From NCBI GenBank assembly GCA_024276775.1, contig JAJRWO010000281.1:1-6030 (forward strand): a stretch of 6,030 bases of DNA, written 5' to 3'. Under the pieces are notes generated by a model. It was given only the letters and a program-made list of their open reading frames with translations, searched no databases and had not been told where the DNA came from. Below are positions 1 to 6,030 of this stretch, piece after piece. Made by a program: the position numbers and the translations under genes. The DNA is from Gammaproteobacteria bacterium. Its GTDB lineage: Bacteria > Pseudomonadota > Gammaproteobacteria > Tenderiales > Tenderiaceae. The first letter of the stretch is position 1, and each line of letters opens with the position of its first letter.

Positions 1-105
1 AGGTTCCCTCCCCAAACCCCGCTGTGGATCGGGGATAACCCCGAGCCCTGTTGCTTGCCTTAGGGGAAATAAGGGCAGAGAAGAAAAGCAGAGCGTGGGT
101 CTGGT
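1..105. other. Non-coding leader of the relaxase gene; candidate oriT region
   Basis: No reading frame is supported here. Two short inverted repeats are visible. One is CGGGG-ataa-CCCCG at 30-43, with perfect 5-base arms. The other is CCTTA (58-62) with TAAGG (70-74) around a 7-base spacer. In MOBQ plasmids the transfer origin usually lies immediately beside the mobA gene, so position and hairpins fit an oriT. The C-rich CCCTCCCC at 6-13 resembles, from memory, the C-rich stretch next to the RSF1010 nick, but the rest of that nick motif is not recognisable. No divergent mobC is seen in the available 105 bases. The oriT assignment is inference from position and is weak. Confidence 0.25.
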
Positions 106-1152
106 ATGGCAACCTATCATTTTTCCGCCAAAATCATTTCCCGAAGTTCGGGGCGCAGCTCGGTCGCTGCCGCCGCCTATCGCGCTGCCGAGCAGCTTGT
201 GGATCAGCGCCAAGGGTTAGAGCATGATTACGTTCGCCGCTCTGGGGTTTTACACACAGAGGTTTTGTTGCCCTCAGGTGCCCCAGAATGGCTCAGGAGG
301 CGCGAGGCTCTCTGGAATGCGGTTGAGGCGGTGGAAAAGCGCAAGGACGCTCAGCTGGCCCGTGAGGTCGTTGTGGCCCTGCCGCATGAGGTCTCCGATA
401 AAGAGCGGCTGGCGTTGGTGCGCGGCTTTGCCAAGGTGGCATTTGTCGATCGGGGCATGATTGCCGATATTGCCATTCACGCGCCTGGCAAGGAGGGGGA
501 TCAGCGTAATCATCATGCGCATATCATGCTGACCACACGCAGTCTTGATGCGGAGGGGTTTGGCGGCAAAGACAGGTCTTGGAACAGCAAGGCGCTGTTG
601 GAAGAATGGCGCGAGGATTGGGCTGAGCATGTGAATGGGTATTTGCGGGAGCTTGAGGCTGTTTCCGAGGTGGACCACCGGACTTTGGAAGCGCAGCGGG
701 AGGAAAAGCTGGTGCTTAAAGATCAGGCGCTTGCTGATGGCGACGACAAGGCGGCGCGGGAGCTGGCTATTGAGGCCGTAGCGCTTAATCGGGATCCTTT
801 GCCGGACATTGGTTGGAAGGCTTGGGGCATGGAGCGGCGTGGGGTCAAAACCATCGCAGGGGATTTATGGCGGGCTGCTTATGAGCGGCTGGAAGTGGTC
901 CAAGGGGTGGTGGCCGATTTGCGCGCGGGGTTTGGGGAGGTGGTCGCCCAGGTCAAGGATATCGCCGAGCGCGGGGTGGCTAGTTTGGCCGAGAGGTTGC
1001 GCGGAGCCGATCTCTCAGAATTGAAGGCCGTGAACAAGGCCGTCGAAGAGCGGGAGAGGGCGGACGCTGAGAAGGAGGATATGGCAAAAAGTTTTGAGGA
1101 AATCAAGGCCATGGGGCGGGGGTTAAGCAAGGGCTGGGAAAGAGAACGATAA
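106..1152 (+). CDS. mobA: MobA/MobL family relaxase (MOBQ-like)
   Basis: This is a conjugative relaxase expected to nick one strand at oriT, stay covalently attached to the 5' end through a tyrosine, and pilot the strand to a recipient using another element's type IV secretion system. The N-terminus (MATYHFSAKIISRSSGRSSV) is typical of the family. Tyr25, in AAAAYRAAE, sits where the RSF1010 MobA catalytic tyrosine lies. The metal-binding histidine set is His125 with HxH at His137/His139 in RNHHAHIML. The motif VDHRTLEAQ (189-197) is also shared with RSF1010 MobA, followed by a P...MERRGVKT segment (about 231-249). The protein is 348 residues, so it is essentially a relaxase domain with a charged C-terminal tail (about 280-348) and no primase or helicase fusion. 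The ATG at 106 gives the canonical N-terminus, although the ribosome site before it (GTGGG at 95-99) is poor. Family assignment is strong; the symbol is by family only. Confidence 0.93.
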   Translation: MATYHFSAKIISRSSGRSSVAAAAYRAAEQLVDQRQGLEHDYVRRSGVLHTEVLLPSGAPEWLRRREALWNAVEAVEKRKDAQLAREVVVALPHEVSDKERLALVRGFAKVAFVDRGMIADIAIHAPGKEGDQRNHHAHIMLTTRSLDAEGFGGKDRSWNSKALLEEWREDWAEHVNGYLRELEAVSEVDHRTLEAQREEKLVLKDQALADGDDKAARELAIEAVALNRDPLPDIGWKAWGMERRGVKTIAGDLWRAAYERLEVVQGVVADLRAGFGEVVAQVKDIAERGVASLAERLRGADLSELKAVNKAVEERERADAEKEDMAKSFEEIKAMGRGLSKGWERER

Positions 1153-1315
1153 GGGGGAGGAAGGTGAGGAATAAGGGACCACGCAACTTGTGTATAATTT
1201 GGGTACACCCTAGTGGTATGCCTTGATGTTACTTACGCTATCCGTCACTTTTGAGTGGTAAACCACCAAATGTTACGATAAATACACCACACCACCCTAT
1301 TGTTACGGAACCACC
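1153..1315. promoter_or_regulatory. Intergenic control region with palindrome and direct repeats before the recombinase
   Basis: This 163-base spacer is unusually rich in TGGT/ACCA half-sites. AGTGGTA occurs at 1212-1218 and 1254-1260. The palindrome GTGGT-aa-ACCAC is at 1255-1266. CCACC followed by TGTTACG occurs twice (1263-1277 and 1292-1307), about 30 bases apart, and a third TGTTAC lies at 1227-1232. GGGT-ac-ACCC is at 1201-1210. Such an array is what an autoregulated recombinase would bind as operator or recombination (res-like) subsites, but no known res or hix consensus is recognisable. TATAAT at 1193-1198 is a perfect -10 hexamer but lacks a matching -35 box. Confidence 0.4.
1251..1279 (+). 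promoter_or_regulatory. Candidate sigma70-type promoter of the recombinase with operator in the spacer
   Basis: TTGAGT (1251-1256) and TACGAT (1274-1279) each match the -35 and -10 consensus at four of six positions and are separated by exactly 17 bases. The GTGGT-aa-ACCAC palindrome (1255-1266) overlaps the end of the -35 box and the spacer, where a bound protein would block polymerase. A start near 1286 would leave about 30 bases of leader. The elements are visible; promoter function is inferred. Confidence 0.33.
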
Positions 1316-1873
1316 ATGGCCCGCATCGGATATGCCCGCGTTAGCACCACAGATCAGGATTTGGATATCCAGATTGCAAAACTGAAAGCCGCTGGCTGCG
1401 AGATCGTGCGCTCTGAAACCGGCTCGGGCGCATCACGCCAAGGGCGCGCAGAGCTGGACACCGTTTTGCAATTTGTGCGGGAGGGAGACGAGCTGGTCGT
1501 CCACCGCCTTGATCGCCTTGGCCGCTCTACCCGTGACGTTCTAAACTTGGTGCATGAGCTGGAGGCCAAAGGCGCATCCCTGCGCATTCTGGAACCAGAA
1601 ATCACAACCTCCGGCGACATGGGCCGCATGGTCATTACAGTTCTGGGCATGGTCGCCGATATGGAGCTAAAGTTCATCAAAGACCGCCAGCGCGCCGGAA
1701 TCGAAGCGGCTAAAGCCAAAGGGGTTTATAAAGGACGCAGGAAGTCGGTTAATGAAACCGCCATCCGAAAGATGGCCAGCGAAGGCACCAGCAAAGCCCA
1801 AATCGCCCGTGATCTTGGCGTGTCTCGCATGACCGTTTATCGAGCGCTGCGAAATGTGGGAGTGAGCAGATAG
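1316..1873 (+). CDS. Serine site-specific recombinase, resolvase/invertase family
   Basis: This is a small serine recombinase of the Tn3 resolvase/DNA invertase family. It cuts both strands at paired sites through a 5'-phosphoserine link and rejoins them, so it can resolve multimers or cointegrates or invert a segment. The catalytic domain begins GYARVSTTDQ with Arg8 and nucleophile Ser10. HRLDRLGRS (63-71) supplies Asp66, Arg67 and Arg70. The dimerisation/E-helix region (about 100-130) includes GMVADMELKFIKDRQRAGI. A C-terminal helix-turn-helix DNA-binding domain spans about 144-182 (AQIARDLGVSRMTVYRALRN). The 185-residue length is normal for a complete enzyme of this class. The ATG at 1316 starts the canonical N-terminus; the ribosome site is only a weak GGA at 1307-1309. 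It lies 163 bases after the relaxase and appears separately transcribed. On a mobilizable element, multimer resolution is the likeliest job. Sequence alone does not separate resolvase from invertase, so no symbol is given. Confidence 0.95.
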   Translation: MARIGYARVSTTDQDLDIQIAKLKAAGCEIVRSETGSGASRQGRAELDTVLQFVREGDELVVHRLDRLGRSTRDVLNLVHELEAKGASLRILEPEITTSGDMGRMVITVLGMVADMELKFIKDRQRAGIEAAKAKGVYKGRRKSVNETAIRKMASEGTSKAQIARDLGVSRMTVYRALRNVGVSR

Positions 1874-2029
1874 CGCTCCACTTTGGCACGAAAACAGCTT
1901 GACCCGCTTAGGGGTGGGGGTGTTAACTTTTTTGCAACTTGTTGGTGGTGTGAGCTAGTTGTGTTTTTGTAATGAGGTCGAAGAAGCCAGAGTATAGTAG
2001 ACAACTGTAAGCTTGGAGAGGAATGATTC
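1874..2029. promoter_or_regulatory. Spacer with possible promoter and clear ribosome binding site for the exported protein
   Basis: The 156-base spacer changes from GC-rich to AT-richer sequence. TATAGT at 1993-1998 is a good -10 hexamer. The nearest -35-like box is TTGTAA at 1967-1972, but the 20-base gap is too long for a strong promoter. GGAGAGG at 2015-2021 is a strong Shine-Dalgarno sequence 8 bases before the GTG at 2030. That spacing decides the start, because the ATG at 2023 is out of frame and reaches a stop after six codons. TTGGTGGTGTG at 1942-1952 partly mirrors CACACCACC upstream of the recombinase. No convincing terminator is seen for the recombinase. Confidence 0.4.
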
Positions 2030-2791
2030 GTGATACTATTTAGAACTTTTCTTATTTTAACGCTTTTCCTAGGCAGGCCTATGGTGGCCTCGGCGCAGGC
2101 GGATGAAATAGATGTCCCCGACTATGTGCATCTCTTTCTTGGTGAGGAGGAAATGTGGATACCGAATCATTTGGGCTTAACAGGGTTTGGGCCCAATCCC
2201 CCTATACGCAGGATTGAAGGGATAATTCCAAAAGCGGTGCCACGGTTCATGAGCAATGGTGATCCCATTCTGTTTTATCCGCTTGTCACTCCTCCTCCGT
2301 ATTACGTCGACAGCATTATGATCAGCCAATTTGGCAGCCATAAGGGCGGCTTTTATGAAATCTTGGCAAGCAATGGCGACCTCAATCTACTGATGGGCAT
2401 TACAAACATACAAATAGGCAAGCCTGCAAGACGGCAGCGAGAACCTTTTGAAGATATAGAGCCATTTACCGGCCCCTACTCAGGTTTTTATTTTGGCAGA
2501 AAGAACAGATCCAGCATTGAATATTTTGCGTCCAATAATTTGCAGCTGTTTGGTGAATATATTAGCGGAACATGTGCGCAGCTATCTCCACGTGAGCCAG
2601 AAGGCCGGTGGTGCTCAATACGGGGGCGAATGCCTAACGGGGGTGTTCTGGATGTGAAAGTTAACGTTAACTATTCTCACAGCGAGAGTTGGGAGGATTT
2701 TGACAAAGCTCTTGAAGGTTGGGCGCCGCGCTTACGAGCCTTGGAGGCATTACTTATGTCCTTTTATGTTTCACCCGATCACAACAATTAA
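2030..2791 (+). CDS. Exported (probably periplasmic) protein of unknown function
   Basis: I do not recognise the family. The GTG start is supported by GGAGAGG 8 bases upstream. The N-terminus is a Sec signal peptide: Arg5, a hydrophobic stretch over residues 7-14, then VASAQA with predicted cleavage after Ala22 (ASA|Q) or Ala24. The mature protein is about 230 residues and mixed alpha/beta in character, with aromatic and proline-rich segments (PLVTPPPYY, 84-92). Its only two cysteines, Cys182 and Cys195, could form a disulfide in the periplasm. The last 35 residues look helical (EDFDKALEGWAPRLRALEAL). There is no lipobox and no second membrane segment. The stop lies 18 bases before the RTX gene, so the two are probably one operon. 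It may protect the producer from, or assist folding or export of, the RTX protein, but this is guesswork from position. Its base composition is lower in GC than that of the two mobility genes. Confidence 0.8.
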   Translation: MILFRTFLILTLFLGRPMVASAQADEIDVPDYVHLFLGEEEMWIPNHLGLTGFGPNPPIRRIEGIIPKAVPRFMSNGDPILFYPLVTPPPYYVDSIMISQFGSHKGGFYEILASNGDLNLLMGITNIQIGKPARRQREPFEDIEPFTGPYSGFYFGRKNRSSIEYFASNNLQLFGEYISGTCAQLSPREPEGRWCSIRGRMPNGGVLDVKVNVNYSHSESWEDFDKALEGWAPRLRALEALLMSFYVSPDHNN

Positions 2792-2809
2792 CTTTATTGG
2801 ATTTTACCT

Positions 2810-5800
2810 ATGTTTACATTTTCAGCGACCCAGATTGCGGAATTGACCGCTATCAGCGAAGATACAAGCTATGCACGCCCTTGGGCAGCGTTCTATCGGG
2901 CTGTTGCAGATATGGCGGAAGGGCAGGATGGGGTTGATCCTGAATCTATCACTTGGCTTCGAACTGCCGCCGATGTTAATGAGCGAGTTGGAGCAGAAAG
3001 CGCATTTATTCGCGCCTACAACAAACTTCAGTATACTGCGCGATATGGAGAATCGATATCTGATGCAGCGATGGATCAGGCCTCGGACGAAATAGCTCAA
3101 CAGGTATTGGCACAAATAGTGTCAAATAATGAGCTGCCAAATATTCATGTATTAGCCCAAAAAGATGCACAACCAACAGCCGACGCACTTTTTGGCGGCG
3201 ACGCTTCTGGTTGGGCTGGAAATCCTTTATTTCTTTATTTGGGTCATTCGGACGCTTTTTACAATAACATCATTAATGACGAACCGGACAATCCATATGA
3301 CGCGCTTGCGATGATGAAATTCTTTAGCCAAGCAAACCAAACAGCTGCGAGCTCGTCAAGTATCTGGGATATATTGACAACAGGGTTTTCGACGCTTTTG
3401 CAATACCAACAGCATGCAGATATGGTTGGTAGCGCGAACGCATCTTTACACTCATTTATTCAAAATAATTATGGAGTTACACCTTCAAACTTTCCCAACT
3501 TTTTAAATTCCACCGACATAATATTAGGTCAAATTACAGGCGATGACATTCTTATAGGAAACGATTATTCAAATTTTGTTCATGGCGGCGCTGGAGACGA
3601 TATTATATTGGATTCTGCGGGTACCAATGTTTTTGATGGAGGATTGGGATTTGATACCGTTGATTATTCTGCTCACTCATTTGAGAATGGACTGCACGTT
3701 GAGCTATATTCGTTGCCTGAATATTCAAGCTCGCAAGGAACGGCTAATTTTGTGGGAGTAGCCGATTCAAACAACGTGCCGGGCGCTCAGCGACCCCTTG
3801 ATTTTTTATTCAATATTGAAGCTATTATTGGATCAAGGTCAGATGATACATTCCTAATTAGTGAGGATTTTTCAACTGGCATTCAAATCGATGGCGACGA
3901 CGACATAAGCGGCGACACGATAGACCTGAGTCAGGCAGCCGTTGGGTCCACGGTTGATCTTGGTGCAGGCACACTGAGCCTTGGTAGCAATACAATGACC
4001 GTGCAAAACTTCGAAAACGTTATCGGCACAGCGCAGGCTGACATGATCACTGGCAACGCCCAGTCAAACTGGCTAGACGGCGGAGCAGATGCTGACATCA
4101 TTGACGGCGGTGGGGGGATTGATGTTTTGCATTTCGCCAAAACCGGCGCTGGGGTGACGGTTGATCTTGTGGAGGGCACGGGGCTTGGCGGCGATGCTGA
4201 GGGAGACACCTATAGCAATATCGAGGTGGTTATTGGCACGAATAATATTGATATCTTTAATAGCCAACTAGGCTCTGGGCAGCGGTTCGCGGGTGGGGTC
4301 GGTAATGACGTGTTCGATTTTTCGCAATATGATAGTTTGAACAATGCAAATAGAGTTGGGCCGGTCATCGTGTGGGGCGGTGAGGGTGCTGATACTTATA
4401 AAACCAAAGGCCCTACGAATTATCTCGTGATTAACGCCGAAATTACAGAAGAAGGCTTTGCGCAAATGAGCCTTGATGACTTGAGCGAGCTTGGTATTGA
4501 CTGGTCGGCGATTGACCTTGTCATTATTAATCCGGATGCTGAAGACAAGATTGTCCGTGAGTATGACGTCCGAGATATAGATGGGAATGTGATCGGCACC
4601 GAAGATATTATTATGAATGTCAACACCGATGGTGTTGCTGCCGCTTTTGAAAGCTTCGGCACGCCATCCCAGAGTTACTCGAGGTATTATTCGTCAGATG
4701 AAGGCGCGGACGCCGAATTTCTCTGCGGGACGTTTGTATGGTCGGAAAGCTCTAGGCTCTTGAGCGACACGCCAATGCAAATCCAAGGTACGTTTCCTAC
4801 ATTAGATTGCATTCCTTACCCTGAATACGATCTGAGCGCCTTCGAAGGATACGTCATGTTTTGGCCTTCGCCCAACGCTTGGTTTATGGCAGGAGGCTAT
4901 ATAGAAGGTGAAAGCATTGCTTCAACTGGAAAGCGAGTTCAGATAGGTGCAGATGGAGATGACATCCAGATGGGGGATGTGGGGGATGAAATTTTCTCAG
5001 GAAGCCGTGGGTCTGATTCCATGCTTGGCGACGGCGGAACAGATACTGCTAATTATGCGTCTTCATATGCGGCCGTAAGTGTTAACTTTGCACTCGGTGT
5101 GGGCATTGGCGGAGATGCCCAAGGTGATACATATTCGAGCATGGAAAATGCCATTGGCTCTTCTTTTGCTGATACTTTACGTGGCGATTTGACGGCCAAT
5201 ACTCTCAACGGTAGATCTGGCGATGATAGCCTGTTCGGAGAAGAAGGGGATGACACCCTGCTTGGTGGCGATGGTGGCGACACTCTGGACGGTGGTGCAG
5301 GGAATGATACGCTCAATGGGGGGGCTGGAAACGACCTCCTTGATGGTGGTGCTGGCATGGACACCATAATTCTTAATGGGGTGCGCGACAAATTTGTTTT
5401 CTCTTTTGACACAAACCTCACCGTCCAGGATACAGCACCATCCTCAGGCGTGGATGAAGGCACCGATACGCTAATCGACATCGAACGGGTTAACTTTTCG
5501 GATGGCTCCCGTGCTGAAATCAGCACAAGCGCCCAAAATAACGTAATCACATATTTTAATTCCGGAGCAACACAAGCGGCAGCCCGGACGGTTTTAGACT
5601 CGGCAAATGCCTATTCGTGGTCCAGCTATACACAAACCTTCGGCGCAGATGGCATCGCTCTGGTTGACCGCGTAACGAATTACGATGATGGCCGTGTGTT
5701 GGATGTGGATTATGCTGGCGGTGTTCGGACCTCGCAGACGATGACAGATGCTGCGGATGTTTTTGCTTGGTCAGATTACACGCAGACCTTCGGCGCAGAT

Positions 5801-6030
5801 GGTGTTAGCTTGGTTGACCGTGTGACGAACTACGACGATGGTCGCGTGCTGGATGTGGATTACGCTGGCGGTGTTCGCACCTCGCAGATAATGACCGATG
5901 TTGCGGATGTTTTTGCTTGGTCAGACGACACGCAGACCTTTGGCGCAGATGGTGTTAGCTTGGTTGACCGTGTGACGAACTACGACGATGGTCGCGTGCT
6001 GGATGTGGATTACGCTGGCGGTGTTCGCAC
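2810..6030 (+). CDS. Large RTX (calcium-binding nonapeptide repeat) protein, 3' end beyond window
   Basis: An uninterrupted frame of 1073 codons runs from ATG 2810 to the window edge, with no stop in view. RTX proteins are secreted unfolded by type I systems and fold outside the cell when calcium binds GGxGxDxux repeats. Regions: residues 1-243 are an unrecognised, helix-prone N-terminal part without a signal peptide. Residues 244-287 hold a first RTX cluster (HGGAGDDIIL, FDGGLGFDTVDYS). Residues 406-443 are a second (LDGGADADIIDGGGGIDVL). Residues 449-487 and 754-793 are two copies of the module TVDL..G.G.GGDAEGDTYSNIE..IG. Residues about 600-712 are a non-RTX insert with Cys639 and Cys667. 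Residues 713-751 hold more RTX repeats. Residues 800-855 are the main RTX block (LDGGAGNDTLNGGAGNDLL). Residues 856-904 match the common post-RTX unit ending RVNFSDGS. From residue 937, 50-residue tandem repeats run off the edge. The start has only weak TTGGA at 2797-2801; no in-frame start lies between it and the preceding stop. The role could be adhesin, toxin or matrix protein; no catalytic motif is recognised. The secretion signal should lie in the missing C-terminus. Confidence 0.93.
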   Translation, partial: MFTFSATQIAELTAISEDTSYARPWAAFYRAVADMAEGQDGVDPESITWLRTAADVNERVGAESAFIRAYNKLQYTARYGESISDAAMDQASDEIAQQVLAQIVSNNELPNIHVLAQKDAQPTADALFGGDASGWAGNPLFLYLGHSDAFYNNIINDEPDNPYDALAMMKFFSQANQTAASSSSIWDILTTGFSTLLQYQQHADMVGSANASLHSFIQNNYGVTPSNFPNFLNSTDIILGQITGDDILIGNDYSNFVHGGAGDDIILDSAGTNVFDGGLGFDTVDYSAHSFENGLHVELYSLPEYSSSQGTANFVGVADSNNVPGAQRPLDFLFNIEAIIGSRSDDTFLISEDFSTGIQIDGDDDISGDTIDLSQAAVGSTVDLGAGTLSLGSNTMTVQNFENVIGTAQADMITGNAQSNWLDGGADADIIDGGGGIDVLHFAKTGAGVTVDLVEGTGLGGDAEGDTYSNIEVVIGTNNIDIFNSQLGSGQRFAGGVGNDVFDFSQYDSLNNANRVGPVIVWGGEGADTYKTKGPTNYLVINAEITEEGFAQMSLDDLSELGIDWSAIDLVIINPDAEDKIVREYDVRDIDGNVIGTEDIIMNVNTDGVAAAFESFGTPSQSYSRYYSSDEGADAEFLCGTFVWSESSRLLSDTPMQIQGTFPTLDCIPYPEYDLSAFEGYVMFWPSPNAWFMAGGYIEGESIASTGKRVQIGADGDDIQMGDVGDEIFSGSRGSDSMLGDGGTDTANYASSYAAVSVNFALGVGIGGDAQGDTYSSMENAIGSSFADTLRGDLTANTLNGRSGDDSLFGEEGDDTLLGGDGGDTLDGGAGNDTLNGGAGNDLLDGGAGMDTIILNGVRDKFVFSFDTNLTVQDTAPSSGVDEGTDTLIDIERVNFSDGSRAEISTSAQNNVITYFNSGATQAAARTVLDSANAYSWSSYTQTFGADGIALVDRVTNYDDGRVLDVDYAGGVRTSQTMTDAADVFAWSDYTQTFGADGVSLVDRVTNYDDGRVLDVDYAGGVRTSQIMTDVADVFAWSDDTQTFGADGVSLVDRVTNYDDGRVLDVDYAGGVR
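5207..5374 (+). repeat. Core RTX nonapeptide repeat block
   Basis: Residues 800-855 of the RTX protein contain about six consecutive nine-residue units: GRSGDDSLF, GEEGDDTLL, GGDGGDTLD, GGAGNDTLN, GGAGNDLLD and GGAGMDTII. The Gly-Gly-x-Gly-x-Asp spacing is the calcium-binding parallel beta-roll signature. This is the most canonical block in the protein; the other RTX clusters are shorter and degenerate. Confidence 0.92.
5618..6030 (+). repeat. 150-base (50-residue) in-frame tandem repeat, at least 2.75 copies
   Basis: Copies begin with TGG at 5618, 5768 and 5918, exactly 150 bases apart. The third is cut by the window edge after 113 bases. The unit begins WSxYTQTFGADG, continues LVDRVTNYDDGRVLDVDYAGGVRTSQ and ends MTDxADVFA. 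Copies 1 and 2 differ at 27 of 150 bases but only 5 of 50 residues. Copies 2 and 3 differ at just 3 of 113 bases. A degenerate partial unit (ARTVLDSANAYS) precedes copy 1. The YDDG core looks like other extracellular tyrosine-aspartate-type repeats, but the family was not confirmed. Confidence 0.95.

Noticed and set aside
274..678. 134-codon reverse-strand open frame opposite the relaxase.
   Set aside because: It overlaps the conserved relaxase domain and its translation shows no recognisable family features.
1113..1138. Run of G tracts near the relaxase 3' end as a G-quadruplex.
   Set aside because: One loop is 8 bases and the tracts are explained by GC-rich coding sequence; no functional context supports it.
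1311..1319. CCACCATGG around the recombinase start resembles a eukaryotic Kozak sequence, hinting at a synthetic construct.
   Set aside because: The CCACC element is repeated elsewhere in the same spacer (1263-1267, 1292-1296) and all genes are bacterial in type, so coincidence is the better explanation.
1856..1884. Possible terminator hairpin at the end of the recombinase gene (AGTGAGC pairing with GCTCCACT).
   Set aside because: The stem needs a bulge, overlaps the coding end and is followed by only three T residues, so it is not a convincing intrinsic terminator.
2659..2672. Perfect 14-base palindrome AGTTAACGTTAACT.
   Set aside because: It lies inside the exported-protein gene, coding for an alternating Val-Asn segment, and one such palindrome by chance is not unexpected in 6 kb.
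5053..5550. 165-codon reverse-strand open frame.
   Set aside because: It is the antisense shadow of the RTX repeats: its serine/proline-rich periodic translation mirrors the Gly-Asp repeat codons on the plus strand.
1316..6030. Phase-variation switch in which the serine recombinase inverts part of the RTX gene.
   Set aside because: The repeats in the RTX gene are direct, not inverted, and no alternative reverse-strand C-terminal cassette or inverted crossover site pair is seen in the window.

Overview
The window looks like accessory DNA from an alphaproteobacterium, most likely a marine Rhodobacterales-type organism. This rests on three things: a MobA/MobL relaxase and small serine recombinase of the kind common on alphaproteobacterial plasmids, a long acidic RTX protein, and a mixed base composition. 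The organism call is inference. No rRNA, tRNA, CRISPR array or insertion sequence is visible.

Layout. Bases 1-105 are non-coding, with short GC-rich hairpins just before the relaxase, and are a candidate transfer-origin region. Bases 106-1152 encode a MOBQ-like MobA/MobL relaxase. Bases 1153-1315 hold palindromes and direct repeats, with a plausible promoter and operator for the next gene. Bases 1316-1873 encode a complete 185-residue serine recombinase (resolvase/invertase family). Bases 1874-2029 are a spacer with a possible promoter and a clear ribosome binding site. Bases 2030-2791 encode a 253-residue exported protein of unknown family. From 2810 to the window end runs one uninterrupted frame of at least 1073 codons. 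It encodes an RTX-type (calcium-binding nonapeptide) protein and is cut off by the window edge.

How the genes relate. The relaxase and recombinase form a mobility and maintenance module: conjugative mobilisation plus site-specific recombination, plausibly multimer resolution. The exported protein and the RTX protein form a second unit. They have the same strand, lie 18 bases apart and show no terminator between them, so they are probably co-transcribed. The RTX protein has no Sec signal and would be expected to leave the cell by a type I secretion system encoded elsewhere. The upstream protein has a Sec signal and two cysteines, which suggests a periplasmic or exported partner.

The least explained parts are the roughly 240-residue N-terminal region of the RTX protein, a cysteine-containing insert in its middle, the exported partner protein, and a perfectly periodic 150-base (50-residue) tandem repeat that runs off the right edge.
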